A stretch of 64,000 bases of DNA from Pseudomonas syringae pv. cilantro (GTDB lineage: Bacteria; Pseudomonadota; Gammaproteobacteria; Pseudomonadales; Pseudomonadaceae), in NCBI RefSeq assembly GCF_001293775.1, contig NZ_LGLN01000035.1, forward strand, positions 1 through 64,000, read 5' to 3'. The notes beneath the pieces were generated by a model. That model ran no database searches, was not told where the DNA came from, and saw only the letters and a list, made by a program, of their open reading frames with translations. Numbering within the stretch: position 1 is the first letter of the stretch; each line of letters opens with the position of its first letter. The position numbers and the translations under genes were made by a program. This document shows, piece after piece, positions 1 through 8,794 of this stretch.

Positions 1-2
1 TT

Positions 3-956
3 GGAATAGCGGCGGCTATATTAGAGATATTTGACATCTTGGATGATTCAGCGGGGACTAAAACATCAGAAGAAAAAAACTGGCTGGATTTAAAGATCAT
101 CTCTGTAGGCTTAATGGGAATAGGGTCAGCCGCTCAGTTAATCGCAGGTTTTTTTCCTGCTAGCACTCTTACATTTATCGTTGTGAATCCGTGGTTCAGC
201 GTAGCGCTACTAGTAACAGGCTTAATTTATCTTTTTACTACGATGGCCCTGAATTACTTCAAGCAAGACAGTGTTGGCTGGTGGCTACGCAAGTGCTGTT
301 GGTCCAGAAATATGGACTATCGCTATACCGAAACCACCAACGGTAAGAGCGAAGAAATACGCGCACTGATGGAAATTCAACTATCTCCGCAGATACATGT
401 CAAAGGCACCGTGCATTATGAAGATCGTTATCTTGGCAAGGGCGATTACTACAGCGTGGCGGTACAAAATGGCGCAGCAGTACAAGTGCGTTTGCCCAAT
501 CTGGTACGTGGACACTCCGTGCATTTCAACGTCATCAGCAGCAAACGGCCATGGGGCGTATTACCTGTGGAAAAAATAGACCGCCCGCTACATGAGAGTT
601 TTCTAGACCGTGGGCAATTCAGGAACGTCGAACACTTCGGAACGCTCACTAACAAGCCTGCTGGCAAAGCGAGTGAAGATTTCACTTTCCCCCGGATGCC
701 ACCTGAAGACGAAGACCTCATCTGGGAAACCTGGGTGCCGCTCGACAAGGACGCAACGTATCTTGAGCTGCAATTCTGGTACCCGGCCAGTCTTTTAAAG
801 ACTGGCGAGGATGATAGAAGCTATCTGTTTCAGATGGAGCTTGGCACAAGAGGCGATACCGCCATTGACGGCTTGGCTTCAGTGGAACTAGAGGTAAAGG
901 CATCGAGCAGGATTGGCACCCTGACCCTGGAAGTCGCAGAGAGTACACCCGTATGA
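3..956 (+). CDS. C-terminal part of a VasX/BTH_I2691-like T6SS effector (5' end outside window)
   Basis: The reading frame is open from the first bases of the window, so the real start lies upstream. A TTG at 39 is possible but not convincing. Two hydrophobic segments are visible: one around the LMGIGSAAQLIAGFF stretch and one around the WFSVALLVTGLIYLF stretch. A soluble beta-rich C-terminus of about 220 residues follows. The pattern of late membrane segments followed by motifs such as KGTVHYE, VISSKRPWGV and ELQFWYP resembles, from memory, the C-termini of Pseudomonas BTH_I2691/VasX-family proteins. Those are large type VI secretion effectors that act on membranes. The stop overlaps the start of the next gene (ATGA), which fits an effector-immunity pair. 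The N-terminal VasX domain that would settle the call is not in the window, so the assignment is an inference. Confidence 0.5.
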   Translation, partial: GIAAAILEIFDILDDSAGTKTSEEKNWLDLKIISVGLMGIGSAAQLIAGFFPASTLTFIVVNPWFSVALLVTGLIYLFTTMALNYFKQDSVGWWLRKCCWSRNMDYRYTETTNGKSEEIRALMEIQLSPQIHVKGTVHYEDRYLGKGDYYSVAVQNGAAVQVRLPNLVRGHSVHFNVISSKRPWGVLPVEKIDRPLHESFLDRGQFRNVEHFGTLTNKPAGKASEDFTFPRMPPEDEDLIWETWVPLDKDATYLELQFWYPASLLKTGEDDRSYLFQMELGTRGDTAIDGLASVELEVKASSRIGTLTLEVAESTPV

Positions 957-1636
957 CGCAGCAAGAAAAAGCCTTGGATCTTTCGAAAGGCAACGACATT
1001 CTAAACTGGAAAATCAAAACGCTTGCGAGGTCACCTAAAGAGATAATGATCACGCAGCTTGGATTTACCGCCATTCATTTAATCGTCGGCTTATTTCTTA
1101 TTTGGGCAGGTTGGAATCGTATTTTAGAAAGCCCTGACTTTCTCATTACTATAATATTGACGCTTGCAGGAAATCTTGCTTACTACACAGGCCTGCTCAT
1201 CCGCCAAAAAACCATTTACCACTACACCATCAAAACCGACCGGGCCTCTGTCGAATACTACCTCCACTACCCCGACTTCGCGTCCGCTCTGTTCAAAGGC
1301 ATCGCCCTGTTCGTCATCATGCTGTTCGTTCTCGTGGCCCTGATCACCGGCTCGCTACTCTTCCTGGTCGGCCCGGTGGCCATCGCATTTATCGCAGCCC
1401 TCAAGCTACTCAACTGGGAAAACCCGATCCACCATGAACAAAGCCTGCCATGGGGCGAGTACAACTTTGTCACCGTCGACCGCAAGCGTTTGATGATCGT
1501 CACTCACCGTACCGACATCACGCTGGGCTTCGAGGCTCGATTCAAGCACGAGGTGCTGTTCAACAAGTACCTGAATTTTCTCCACACCGTGCTCCCGTGC
1601 ACTGCTGAATTCACCGAAAAAGCCTGGAAAGGGTGA
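953..1636 (+). CDS. small multi-pass membrane protein, candidate immunity protein of the upstream effector
   Basis: A 227-aa protein whose ATG lies in an ATGA overlap with the upstream stop, so translation is probably coupled. Four hydrophobic segments are visible: two around residues 35-80 (IHLIVGLFLIWAGW and FLITIILTLAGNLAYY) and two around residues 115-150 (IALFVIMLFVLVALITG and LLFLVGPVAIAFIAAL). A cytosolic-looking tail of about 75 residues follows. No enzymatic motif is seen. A small polytopic inner-membrane protein directly downstream of a VasX-like effector is the arrangement known for membrane-toxin immunity proteins such as TsiV2. The role here rests on context only; the protein could instead be an unrelated membrane protein. 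Confidence 0.5.
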   Translation: MTQQEKALDLSKGNDILNWKIKTLARSPKEIMITQLGFTAIHLIVGLFLIWAGWNRILESPDFLITIILTLAGNLAYYTGLLIRQKTIYHYTIKTDRASVEYYLHYPDFASALFKGIALFVIMLFVLVALITGSLLFLVGPVAIAFIAALKLLNWENPIHHEQSLPWGEYNFVTVDRKRLMIVTHRTDITLGFEARFKHEVLFNKYLNFLHTVLPCTAEFTEKAWKG

Positions 1637-2019
1637 CCGGCTTCTATCATCCAGATATCGGTCAGGTCTTCGAGCAGCACGCTCCTAAAGAAACCTGACC
1701 AGAAGCCGATGTCTACCGACGAACTCTGGCTGTGACTTTTCAACTGAATCACAGCGGTTTTCGCAACAGACTGGCAAAAACACTGTAATTTGCCGCCCCC
1801 TGCTCGTCTGGGGTTCCGGTCTATCGCACAGCACTCAGACGGCATTGTATGGTGATCGCCATAGCAAGCATCTTTACCTGATCGGAACCGCAACACGCTT
1901 TGAACTGCTTTCAACGGAAAGCAAACGCAGACCTCGACAATCCAGATTTCATTGCGCAACGCAGGTCGTGGACACGCCACAGCCTGCAGTACGATTTACA
2001 CCTGTGAGCCGGAGGCGCT
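1637..2019. other. gap without a recognisable gene
   Basis: About 380 bases between the candidate immunity gene and the hybrid kinase. Short open frames occur on both strands but none has a convincing ribosome binding site or family resemblance. No strong intrinsic terminator was recognised after the upstream gene. The promoter of the kinase gene presumably lies here but was not identified. Confidence 0.5.
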
Positions 2020-2022
2020 CTG
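2011..2022 (+). promoter_or_regulatory. strong Shine-Dalgarno in front of a CTG start codon
   Basis: A perfect GGAGG at 2011-2015 lies four bases before CTG AAA TAC CTG at 2020. No ATG or GTG in this frame is placed as well; the next alternative is TTG at 2044, which has no ribosome binding site. The spacing decides the start of the kinase gene and suggests translation from CTG. Confidence 0.5.
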
Positions 2023-4929
2023 AAATACCTGACCCGAGAAGAGTTGCAAGCGCAGGTCGCGCGCTTGCAAAAGGCTCTTGAAGAATCCGGCATCGATAGC
2101 GAGTCTGACCCTAGCCAGGCAGCACTGGCCAGCCGAGAAGCACGCCATCGCGCAGTTTTCGAAAGCGCGGTGGACTTTGCCATGATTCTGACGAACCCTG
2201 CGGGCGTCATCACTGACTGGAACCCGGGGGCCGAGCATATTCTGGGCTGGACCGCCGCGGAAATGCTCGGTCAGACAGCCGAGCGTTTTTTCACGCCCAC
2301 AGATCGGGCCAGCGGTCAGATCGAGCATGAAATGCACGTCGCTCTGCACGCGGGCCACGCCGCAGACGAGCGCTGGCATCTGCGCAAGGACTCTCAGCTT
2401 TTCTGGGCGTCAGGTGAAATGATGCCCCTGTACGGTGACAGCAACGAACATCTTGGTTTCGTGAAGATCCTGCGCGACCGGACCAAAGAGCACCTGGCGG
2501 GCCGCGCGACCGAGGAAGCTCAGGAACGTTACCGGTTAGCCGCCAAAGCGACCAACGACGCGATATGGGACTGGGATTTTGCCGCCAACCACGTGCTCTG
2601 GAACGACGCACTGGAACAGGCCTATGGCCACCCGCTTGCCACGCTGAACACCTCAGGTGAATGGTGGATTGCCCAGATTCACGCTGATGATCGGGCACGC
2701 ATAGACGCCTCTATCCATGCGGTGATCGATGGCAGCGGCACGGCGTGGAGCGATGAATACCGTTTCCGCCGTCTGGACGGGTCTTACGCCGATGTTCTGG
2801 ACCGTGGCCATGTGATCCGCGATGACGAAGGCAAGGCCGTGCGCATGATTGGCGCGATGCTCGACATGTCACAGATGCGCAAGGCAGAGACTGCGCTGCG
2901 TCGGAGCGAAGAACGCTCCCGAGCCATGCTGGAAACCATCGAAGCCGCGTTTGCCATCATCGAGGTCAAATTCAACGCCGACGACAGCCCAGTGGACTAC
3001 CGCTTCATCGAAGCCAACCCCGCGTTCGAACGCCAGGCAGGCGTCGACCTGCGCGGCAAATGGGTGACCGAGTTCGCACCGGACCTGGAACGCTTCTGGT
3101 TCGAAGCCTATGGCCACGTGGCAAAGACCGGCGAACCTGCCAGCTTCGAGAACTATGCCAAGGCGTTCGAGCGCTGGTTCGAAGTCAAGGCCGTGCGGGT
3201 CGGTGATCCGGCGGAGCGACAGATTGCGGTCATATTCAGTGATGTCACGGCGCGGCGGGACGCCGAGGAACGCCTGCGCACCAGCGAGGCGCTGGCGCGC
3301 GAGAACGTCGACCGTGTTCAGCTCGCCCTGGCGGCGGGTGCGATCATCGGCACCTGGCACTGGGACCTGCTGACTGATCGCTTTACGGTCGACGAAGCCT
3401 TCGCCAGAGCGCTGGGCCTGGACCCTGCGCTGGGCCGCGAAGGGCTGAGCCTGGAGCAAGTCATTGCCACCGTGCACGCCGAGGACAGGCCGGCACTGAT
3501 CGATGCGATCAACGCGGTCATCAGTAACGGCCGCGTGTATGCCCATCAGTATCGGGTGCGTCGCGCCGACGGCAATTATTACTGGATCGAGGCGAACGGT
3601 CGCGTCGACCGGGCCACTGACGGCACGCCGCTGAGCTTCCCGGGCGTGCTCATCAACGTTGACGAACGACGCACCATCGCAGCCGAGCGAGACCGCGCGA
3701 CCGCCGCACTGCGGTCGCTCAACGACACGCTTGAACAGCGCGTGGCCGCCCGCACCGCCGAGCTCATGCAGGCTGAAGAGAAACTGCGTCAGTCACAGAA
3801 AATGGAAGCGGTCGGGCAATTGACCGGCGGTCTCGCCCACGACTTCAACAACCTGCTGGCGGGCATTTCCGGCGCGTTGGAACTGATGGGCACGCGGATT
3901 GAACAAGGCCGCTGGAGCGAAGTGGACAAATACATCGTCACCGCTCAGGGCGCGGCAAAGCGCGCTGCGGCACTGACACACCGGCTGCTCGCCTTCTCTC
4001 GTCGACAGACCCTGGACCCGCAGCCAACCGATGTGAACCGGTTGATGAGCGGAATGACGGATCTGATCCAGCGCACCGTAGGCCCCAGCATCCTGATCGA
4101 GACCATCGGCACCCTCGGGATCTGGCCTACGCTGGTTGACGCCAGCCAGCTGGAAAACGCACTGCTGAACCTGTGCATCAATGCCCGCGACGCAATGCCG
4201 GATGGCGGGCGCATCACCATCGAGGCTGGCAACCGAGTGATCGAGGGCAGTGCAGCGCAGGTCCACGACATGCCGGCGGGGCAGTATTTGTCGTTGTGTG
4301 TGACCGACACCGGCACCGGCATGCCACCCGAAGTCATCGCCAAGGCCTTCGACCCCTTCTTCACCACCAAACCCATCGGTCAGGGCACAGGCCTCGGGCT
4401 ATCGATGATCTACGGCTTCGCCAATCAGTCTGGCGGGCAGGTGCGTATCCAGTCGGAGGTGGGCAAGGGCACTGCGATAACCATCTATCTGCCACGCTAC
4501 AACGGTGCAGCGGTGAAGGATGAAAGCGCTGTCGACAAAGCGCCGGTCGAGTTCACCCGATCCGGAGAAACCATTCTGATCGTCGACGACGAACCCACCG
4601 TACGCATGCTGCTCACGGATGCGCTGGGTGATCTCGGCTATACGCTGATCGAGGCCGCCGACAGCCTGGCCGGCCTGAAACTGCTGCGCTCGGATGTCCA
4701 TATCGACCTGCTGATCACCGACGTCGGCCTGCCGGGCGGCATGAACGGACGGCAGATGGCCGATGCCGGACGCGAAGTCCGCCCGTACCTGAAAACCTTG
4801 TTCATCACCGGTTACGCAGAGAACGCAGCGATTGGCGACGAGCAGCTCGGGCCGGGCATGCGCGTGCTGACCAAGCCGTTTGCGATTGATGTGCTGGCGT
4901 CCCGCGTGCAGGAACTGATGAACTCCTGA
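2020..4929 (+). CDS. multi-PAS hybrid sensor histidine kinase with C-terminal receiver
   Basis: About 969 aa from the CTG start (961 from TTG 2044). No signal peptide or membrane segment is seen, so it should be cytoplasmic. In order: a short coiled coil (about 1-35), four PAS/PAC modules (about 40-140, 160-285, 295-410 and 425-540), a coiled-coil linker, a HisKA domain with the H-box AHDFNNLL (His at about residue 607), a HATPase with N-box NLCINARDAM, DTGTGMP, FDPFFTTK and GTGLGLS, and a receiver domain with VDDEP, the phospho-acceptor Asp in ITDVGLPGG (about residue 901) and the switch Lys in LTKPF. All catalytic residues are present, so it should autophosphorylate and pass phosphate to its own receiver. 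No response regulator or output gene lies beside it. PAS domains of this kind sense light, redox state or small ligands, but the ligand cannot be read from the sequence. Confidence 0.9.
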   Translation: MKYLTREELQAQVARLQKALEESGIDSESDPSQAALASREARHRAVFESAVDFAMILTNPAGVITDWNPGAEHILGWTAAEMLGQTAERFFTPTDRASGQIEHEMHVALHAGHAADERWHLRKDSQLFWASGEMMPLYGDSNEHLGFVKILRDRTKEHLAGRATEEAQERYRLAAKATNDAIWDWDFAANHVLWNDALEQAYGHPLATLNTSGEWWIAQIHADDRARIDASIHAVIDGSGTAWSDEYRFRRLDGSYADVLDRGHVIRDDEGKAVRMIGAMLDMSQMRKAETALRRSEERSRAMLETIEAAFAIIEVKFNADDSPVDYRFIEANPAFERQAGVDLRGKWVTEFAPDLERFWFEAYGHVAKTGEPASFENYAKAFERWFEVKAVRVGDPAERQIAVIFSDVTARRDAEERLRTSEALARENVDRVQLALAAGAIIGTWHWDLLTDRFTVDEAFARALGLDPALGREGLSLEQVIATVHAEDRPALIDAINAVISNGRVYAHQYRVRRADGNYYWIEANGRVDRATDGTPLSFPGVLINVDERRTIAAERDRATAALRSLNDTLEQRVAARTAELMQAEEKLRQSQKMEAVGQLTGGLAHDFNNLLAGISGALELMGTRIEQGRWSEVDKYIVTAQGAAKRAAALTHRLLAFSRRQTLDPQPTDVNRLMSGMTDLIQRTVGPSILIETIGTLGIWPTLVDASQLENALLNLCINARDAMPDGGRITIEAGNRVIEGSAAQVHDMPAGQYLSLCVTDTGTGMPPEVIAKAFDPFFTTKPIGQGTGLGLSMIYGFANQSGGQVRIQSEVGKGTAITIYLPRYNGAAVKDESAVDKAPVEFTRSGETILIVDDEPTVRMLLTDALGDLGYTLIEAADSLAGLKLLRSDVHIDLLITDVGLPGGMNGRQMADAGREVRPYLKTLFITGYAENAAIGDEQLGPGMRVLTKPFAIDVLASRVQELMNS

Positions 4930-5025
4930 CCCACTGGCGGCGCTCATGTCCGATGGAGGTAAGCGCATGCCGCTTGATACCGTGGAAATCGTCGAAAATG
5001 AGCGGATCCGGCAGGCAGCCACCCT

Positions 5026-5059
5026 GCCCTGCGCGTGTGCATTGAGCGCTGCGCAGGGC
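5026..5059. repeat. 9-bp inverted repeat upstream of the TetR gene
   Basis: GCCCTGCGC at 5026-5034 is matched by GCGCAGGGC at 5051-5059, with a 16-base spacer. It lies about 50 bases before the TetR start codon. It could be the autoregulatory operator of that gene or a terminator-like stem after the kinase gene; no T-tract follows it. Confidence 0.4.
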
Positions 5060-5106
5060 CGGTGCTAACATGCGCGACCGCCATGCAGGCAAGGGAACAA
5101 CCGGTC

Positions 5107-5715
5107 ATGAGCAGTATTCGCGAGCGCAACAAAGAACTCATCCTGCGTGCCGCCAGCGAGGAATTCGCCGACAAGGGTTTCGCCGCCAGCAAGACCAGCG
5201 ACATCGCCGCCAAGGCCGGTGTACCCAAGCCCAACGTCTACTACTACTTCAAGTCCAAGGAAAACCTCTATCGCGAGGTGCTGGAAAGTATCATCGAACC
5301 TATTCTGCAAGCGTCGACACCCTTCAACCCCGAAGGCATCCCGGCCGAGGTGCTCAGCCGTTACATCCGCTCGAAAATCCAGATATCCCGTGACCTGCCC
5401 TTCGCCTCGAAAGTCTTCGCCAGCGAAATCATGCACGGCGCCCCGCATCTTACGCCTGAACAGATCGAACAACTCAATGATCAGGCCCGGCACAACATCG
5501 CGTGCATACAGGCCTGGATCGACAGCGGGCAGATCGCCCCGATCGATCCTCACCACCTGATGTTCACCATCTGGGCCGCAACCCAGACCTACGCCGACTT
5601 CGACTGGCAGATTGCGACCGTTACCGGCAAGGCGAAACTTGAGGACACAGATTATGAGGCGGCCACGCAGACCATTCTCAGGCTGGTGCTCAGGGGCTGC
5701 GAGCCGGATCGCTAA
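5107..5715 (+). CDS. TetR-family regulator with RutR-like C-terminal domain
   Basis: The ATG at 5107 was chosen because AGGGA precedes it and the protein then begins directly with the DNA-binding helices (202 aa). Residues 8-55 form a TetR_N helix-turn-helix with the typical TSDIAAKAGVPKPNVYYYF recognition region. The C-terminal half (SRDLPFASKVFASEI, PIDPHHLMFTIWAATQTYADF) follows the pattern of the E. coli RutR/YcdC ligand domain (TetR_C_13). RutR is a pyrimidine-responsive regulator, but no rut or pyrimidine catabolism genes are nearby, so the ligand and targets are unknown. The gene stands alone and an inverted repeat upstream may be its own operator. Confidence 0.85.
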   Translation: MSSIRERNKELILRAASEEFADKGFAASKTSDIAAKAGVPKPNVYYYFKSKENLYREVLESIIEPILQASTPFNPEGIPAEVLSRYIRSKIQISRDLPFASKVFASEIMHGAPHLTPEQIEQLNDQARHNIACIQAWIDSGQIAPIDPHHLMFTIWAATQTYADFDWQIATVTGKAKLEDTDYEAATQTILRLVLRGCEPDR

Positions 5716-6079
5716 ACAGACGACCGCCGAGCAACCCATTTTCCTGCGGACGCAAAAAACCCGCCGAAGCGGGTGGTTTTGCAACATGACCATTCCGACA
5801 TCCTGTCAGTAGCCTCCTGGCAATGGTCGATCCTCCCTGATCACTGCGGCGTTCCTTCGCAGCAGCTGTTGAATTGGATCCTACATGCACAGCGGGTGAA
5901 CCGATAGCGCCAATGGCGTCTCTTGATGTAAGCCATTCGCCATACCTGCCTTTTCCGATAAAAAATGTGATCTTGATCTCATGTTTGCAGAGAACGCGCC
6001 GAGATGCTTGAAAGGCTCTGCGGTCCGGCTTTACGCCGATCAGCCGCCAAGAAGAAAAATAACGGATAGGGTGAAGATC
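5716..6079. other. intergenic region between TetR and chemoreceptor genes
   Basis: Apart from the terminator at 5753-5780 nothing certain is seen in these 364 bases. The chemoreceptor promoter should lie in the second half. The frame remains open upstream of 6080, but the residues there look non-coding and lack a ribosome binding site. Confidence 0.5.
5753..5780. terminator. intrinsic terminator after the TetR gene
   Basis: ACCCGC at 5759-5764, a CGAA loop, and GCGGGT at 5769-5774. On the plus strand GGTTTT follows; on the minus strand TTTTTT follows directly. It terminates the TetR transcript and could work in both directions. The same stem-loop recurs in the phage tail operon at 59647-59662. 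Confidence 0.75.
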
Positions 6080-7711
6080 ATGAATATGCGCAGTTTGTCC
6101 ATCAGCCGCCGCTTGTGGCTGATTCTTTTCGTTTCTGTGCTGATGCTTCTGGTCCTCGCAGCAGTCCTGCTGAGGCAGACTCATGATGATCTGTATCGGG
6201 CAAAAGCGGAAAAGACCATGCACGTGGTACAGACAGCCAGTGGCATCCTGACGTTCTATCAGGGGCTTGAAGCCGCGGGCAGCATGACGCGCGAAGCGGC
6301 CCAGCAGCAGGCGCTGAAAGAGATAAAAAGCCTGCGCTACAGCCAGAGCGACTATTTCTGGATCAACGACCTGCAGCCGGTCATGATCATGCATCCCACT
6401 AATACCAAGCTCGAAGGGCAGAACCTCTCGGCGATCCGCGACCCGGACGGCTTTGCGGTGTTCAACGAAATGGTCGCCGTCGTCAAAAGTCAGGGCGCCG
6501 GCATGGTTAATTATCGCTGGCCGAAGCCGGGCGCGAGCGAGCCGGTGAAAAAGACTTCTTACGTGCAACTGTTTCAGCCTTGGGGCTGGATTCTCGGCTC
6601 CGGCGTATACGTGGATGACGTCGCCGCAGAGTTCAAGACTCAGCTGTGGAAAGCAGGGCTATTCATCGCAGGGATCGTACTGGTCCTGGTGCTGTTTCTG
6701 GTCATGATCGTGCGCAGCATCGTCCGGCCACTGAGAGCGGCGGTCGACGCCATGGCGAACATCGCCAGCGGCGAAAGTGATCTGACCCGCACCCTGGAAA
6801 CCCACGGCAAGGACGAGATCACCGAGCTGGGAACGCATTTCAACGGCTTTATTGCCAAGCTGCGCAACGTGGTCGGCCTGTTGCAGAACTCGTCCGTGGC
6901 GCTGGGCCAGGCAGCAGGCGAACTGGGCGGTAACGCAGAGCAGGCGCAGAACCGCAGTCAGCAACAATCGCAGCAAATGGACCTGGTTGCCACGGCGGTC
7001 AACGAAGTGACCTACGGCGTGCAAGACGTCGCCAAGAATGCCGAGCACGCCGCCAGCGAAATGCGCGACGCCGAATCGCAGGCGCGCCAGGGTCAGGTCA
7101 ACATCGACAACAGCCTGCGCCAGATCGAACACCTTTCCGGCACCATCGGCCAGGCGGTTGACGTGATGCAGCGTCTGGCCAGCGAAAGCACGCAGATCGG
7201 CAGCGTGCTGGAGGTGATCAGCTCGATTGCCGAGCAGACCAACCTGCTCGCACTGAACGCCGCCATTGAAGCCGCGCGCGCAGGCGAACAGGGCCGCGGC
7301 TTTGCCGTAGTGGCCGATGAAGTGCGCCTGCTGGCTCAGCGCACGCAGAAATCGACCGCAGAAATCCAGGCCATGATCGAGCGCCTGCAAAAGCATTCCG
7401 ATGCAGCGGTCAAGGTCATCGGCGACAGCAGCCGCTCATCGCAACTGACCATCGAACAGGCCAACCAGGCCGGGCAGAGCCTGACCTCCATCAGTCAGGC
7501 CCTGCGCAACCTCAACAGCCTGAACGCTTCGATTGCCAGCGCCACGCTGCAACAGTCACATGTGGTGGACGACATCAACCAGAACGTCACTCAGGCGGCG
7601 CAGTTATCCCAGAGCACTGCGCTGGCCGCCGAGCAGTCGACCTCAGCCAGTCTGCACCTGAAAGAGTTGAGCGAAGAACTGAGCACGCTGCTGAAACAGT
7701 TCAGGGTTTAG
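6080..7711 (+). CDS. methyl-accepting chemotaxis protein with single Cache sensor
   Basis: ATG at 6080 preceded by AGGGTG gives 543 aa. Topology: TM1 at about residues 12-30 ([20 protein letters not shown]), a periplasmic single Cache domain of about 160 residues with the [16 protein letters not shown] signature of sCache_2, TM2 at about 193-212, a HAMP domain ([17 protein letters not shown]), then a long signalling coiled coil. The conserved hairpin tip reads [20 protein letters not shown] followed by [12 protein letters not shown]. sCache_2 receptors often bind small organic acids, but the ligand cannot be assigned here. The gene is monocistronic and not next to che genes, as is usual for the many orphan chemoreceptors of Pseudomonas. 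Confidence 0.93.
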   Translation: MNMRSLSISRRLWLILFVSVLMLLVLAAVLLRQTHDDLYRAKAEKTMHVVQTASGILTFYQGLEAAGSMTREAAQQQALKEIKSLRYSQSDYFWINDLQPVMIMHPTNTKLEGQNLSAIRDPDGFAVFNEMVAVVKSQGAGMVNYRWPKPGASEPVKKTSYVQLFQPWGWILGSGVYVDDVAAEFKTQLWKAGLFIAGIVLVLVLFLVMIVRSIVRPLRAAVDAMANIASGESDLTRTLETHGKDEITELGTHFNGFIAKLRNVVGLLQNSSVALGQAAGELGGNAEQAQNRSQQQSQQMDLVATAVNEVTYGVQDVAKNAEHAASEMRDAESQARQGQVNIDNSLRQIEHLSGTIGQAVDVMQRLASESTQIGSVLEVISSIAEQTNLLALNAAIEAARAGEQGRGFAVVADEVRLLAQRTQKSTAEIQAMIERLQKHSDAAVKVIGDSSRSSQLTIEQANQAGQSLTSISQALRNLNSLNASIASATLQQSHVVDDINQNVTQAAQLSQSTALAAEQSTSASLHLKELSEELSTLLKQFRV

Positions 7712-7810
7712 TCGTTATCCAGTGGGCGCATGGAACCTAGTGCGCATCTTGTTGCCTGAGACCTGTTTGCTTAACCGCTCACTTATTGATCATTTATCTG
7801 CGGGGGTCAC

Positions 7811-8632
7811 ATGCGCACACTGGAATTGGCAGGCAACACGGTACCAGTGCTGGGTCAGGGCACCTGGCACATGGGTGAAAAAGGTCATCTGCGCTCGGCA
7901 GAAATCGCCGGGCTGTGTCTGGGCATCGAACTGGGCCTGACCCTGATCGACACGGCCGAGATGTACGCTGATGGCGCCGCAGAAGAAATCGTCGGGCAGG
8001 CCATTGCCGGGCAGCGTGACAAGGTGTTCGTGGTCAGCAAGGTCTACCCGCACAACGCCAGCCGCAGCGGTATCCCTACCGCCTGCGAGGCCAGCCTGCG
8101 ACGGATGAATACCGATTATATCGACCTGTATCTGCTGCACTGGCCGGGTCAGTACCCGTTGACCGAAACCGTCGAGGCCTTCGAGCGCCTGCGTGAAGCC
8201 GGCAAGATCGGCGCCTGGGGGGTGTCGAATTTCGACGTCCCGGACATGATCGAGCTGAACAACCCGCGCTGTGCCACCAATCAGGTGCTGTACAACCCGG
8301 AGCAGCGTGGCATCGAGTTCGACCTGATGTTGTGGAGTGCAGACCGCCATCTTCCGCTGATGGCGTACTGCCCGATCGGCCAGGCTGGGGACATGCTTTA
8401 CCACCCTGCCCTGCATGAAGTCGCCCGACGCCACAATGCGACCCCCGCGCAGATATCCCTGGCCTGGGTGTTGCGTCAGGACAACATGATTGCCATCCCA
8501 AAGGCGACCAACCCGGAACACATTCGGCTGAACATTGCGGCCGAGCAGATCCGGCTGACCGAACAGGACCTGGCCGACATCGACCTGGCGTGGCCGGCGC
8601 CTGCTCGCAAGCAGCCACTGGCGATGGTCTGA
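7811..8632 (+). CDS. aldo/keto reductase
   Basis: 273 aa, a single (beta/alpha)8 AKR domain. The catalytic tetrad is visible: Asp in LIDTAEMY, Tyr in MYADG, Lys in VVSKVYP and His in YLLHWPG. A C-terminal NADP(H) site contains PKATNPEHIRLN. Homologues reduce small aldehydes and ketones such as methylglyoxal or 2,5-diketogluconate; the substrate cannot be inferred. It is a single-gene unit with its own 5' region, and length and order of motifs are normal for the family. Confidence 0.9.
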   Translation: MRTLELAGNTVPVLGQGTWHMGEKGHLRSAEIAGLCLGIELGLTLIDTAEMYADGAAEEIVGQAIAGQRDKVFVVSKVYPHNASRSGIPTACEASLRRMNTDYIDLYLLHWPGQYPLTETVEAFERLREAGKIGAWGVSNFDVPDMIELNNPRCATNQVLYNPEQRGIEFDLMLWSADRHLPLMAYCPIGQAGDMLYHPALHEVARRHNATPAQISLAWVLRQDNMIAIPKATNPEHIRLNIAAEQIRLTEQDLADIDLAWPAPARKQPLAMV

Positions 8633-8794
8633 CCGCCTGCGGTCAGGCTCAGGTAACTGAATGGCCGCTGAACGCGGCCAGCATTACGCCAAGTGAGGAA
8701 ATACTCAGCAACAAGCTGTCACAAATATGAAATAACCCGTTGTCATCATGCGCCAATCGCCTCGCCGTTCGGGCCGGGCCGCATGTGGACAGCC

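Noticed and set aside
1845..2081. Open frame of 78 codons before the kinase gene
   Set aside because: No ribosome binding site, random composition, and it overlaps the kinase start.
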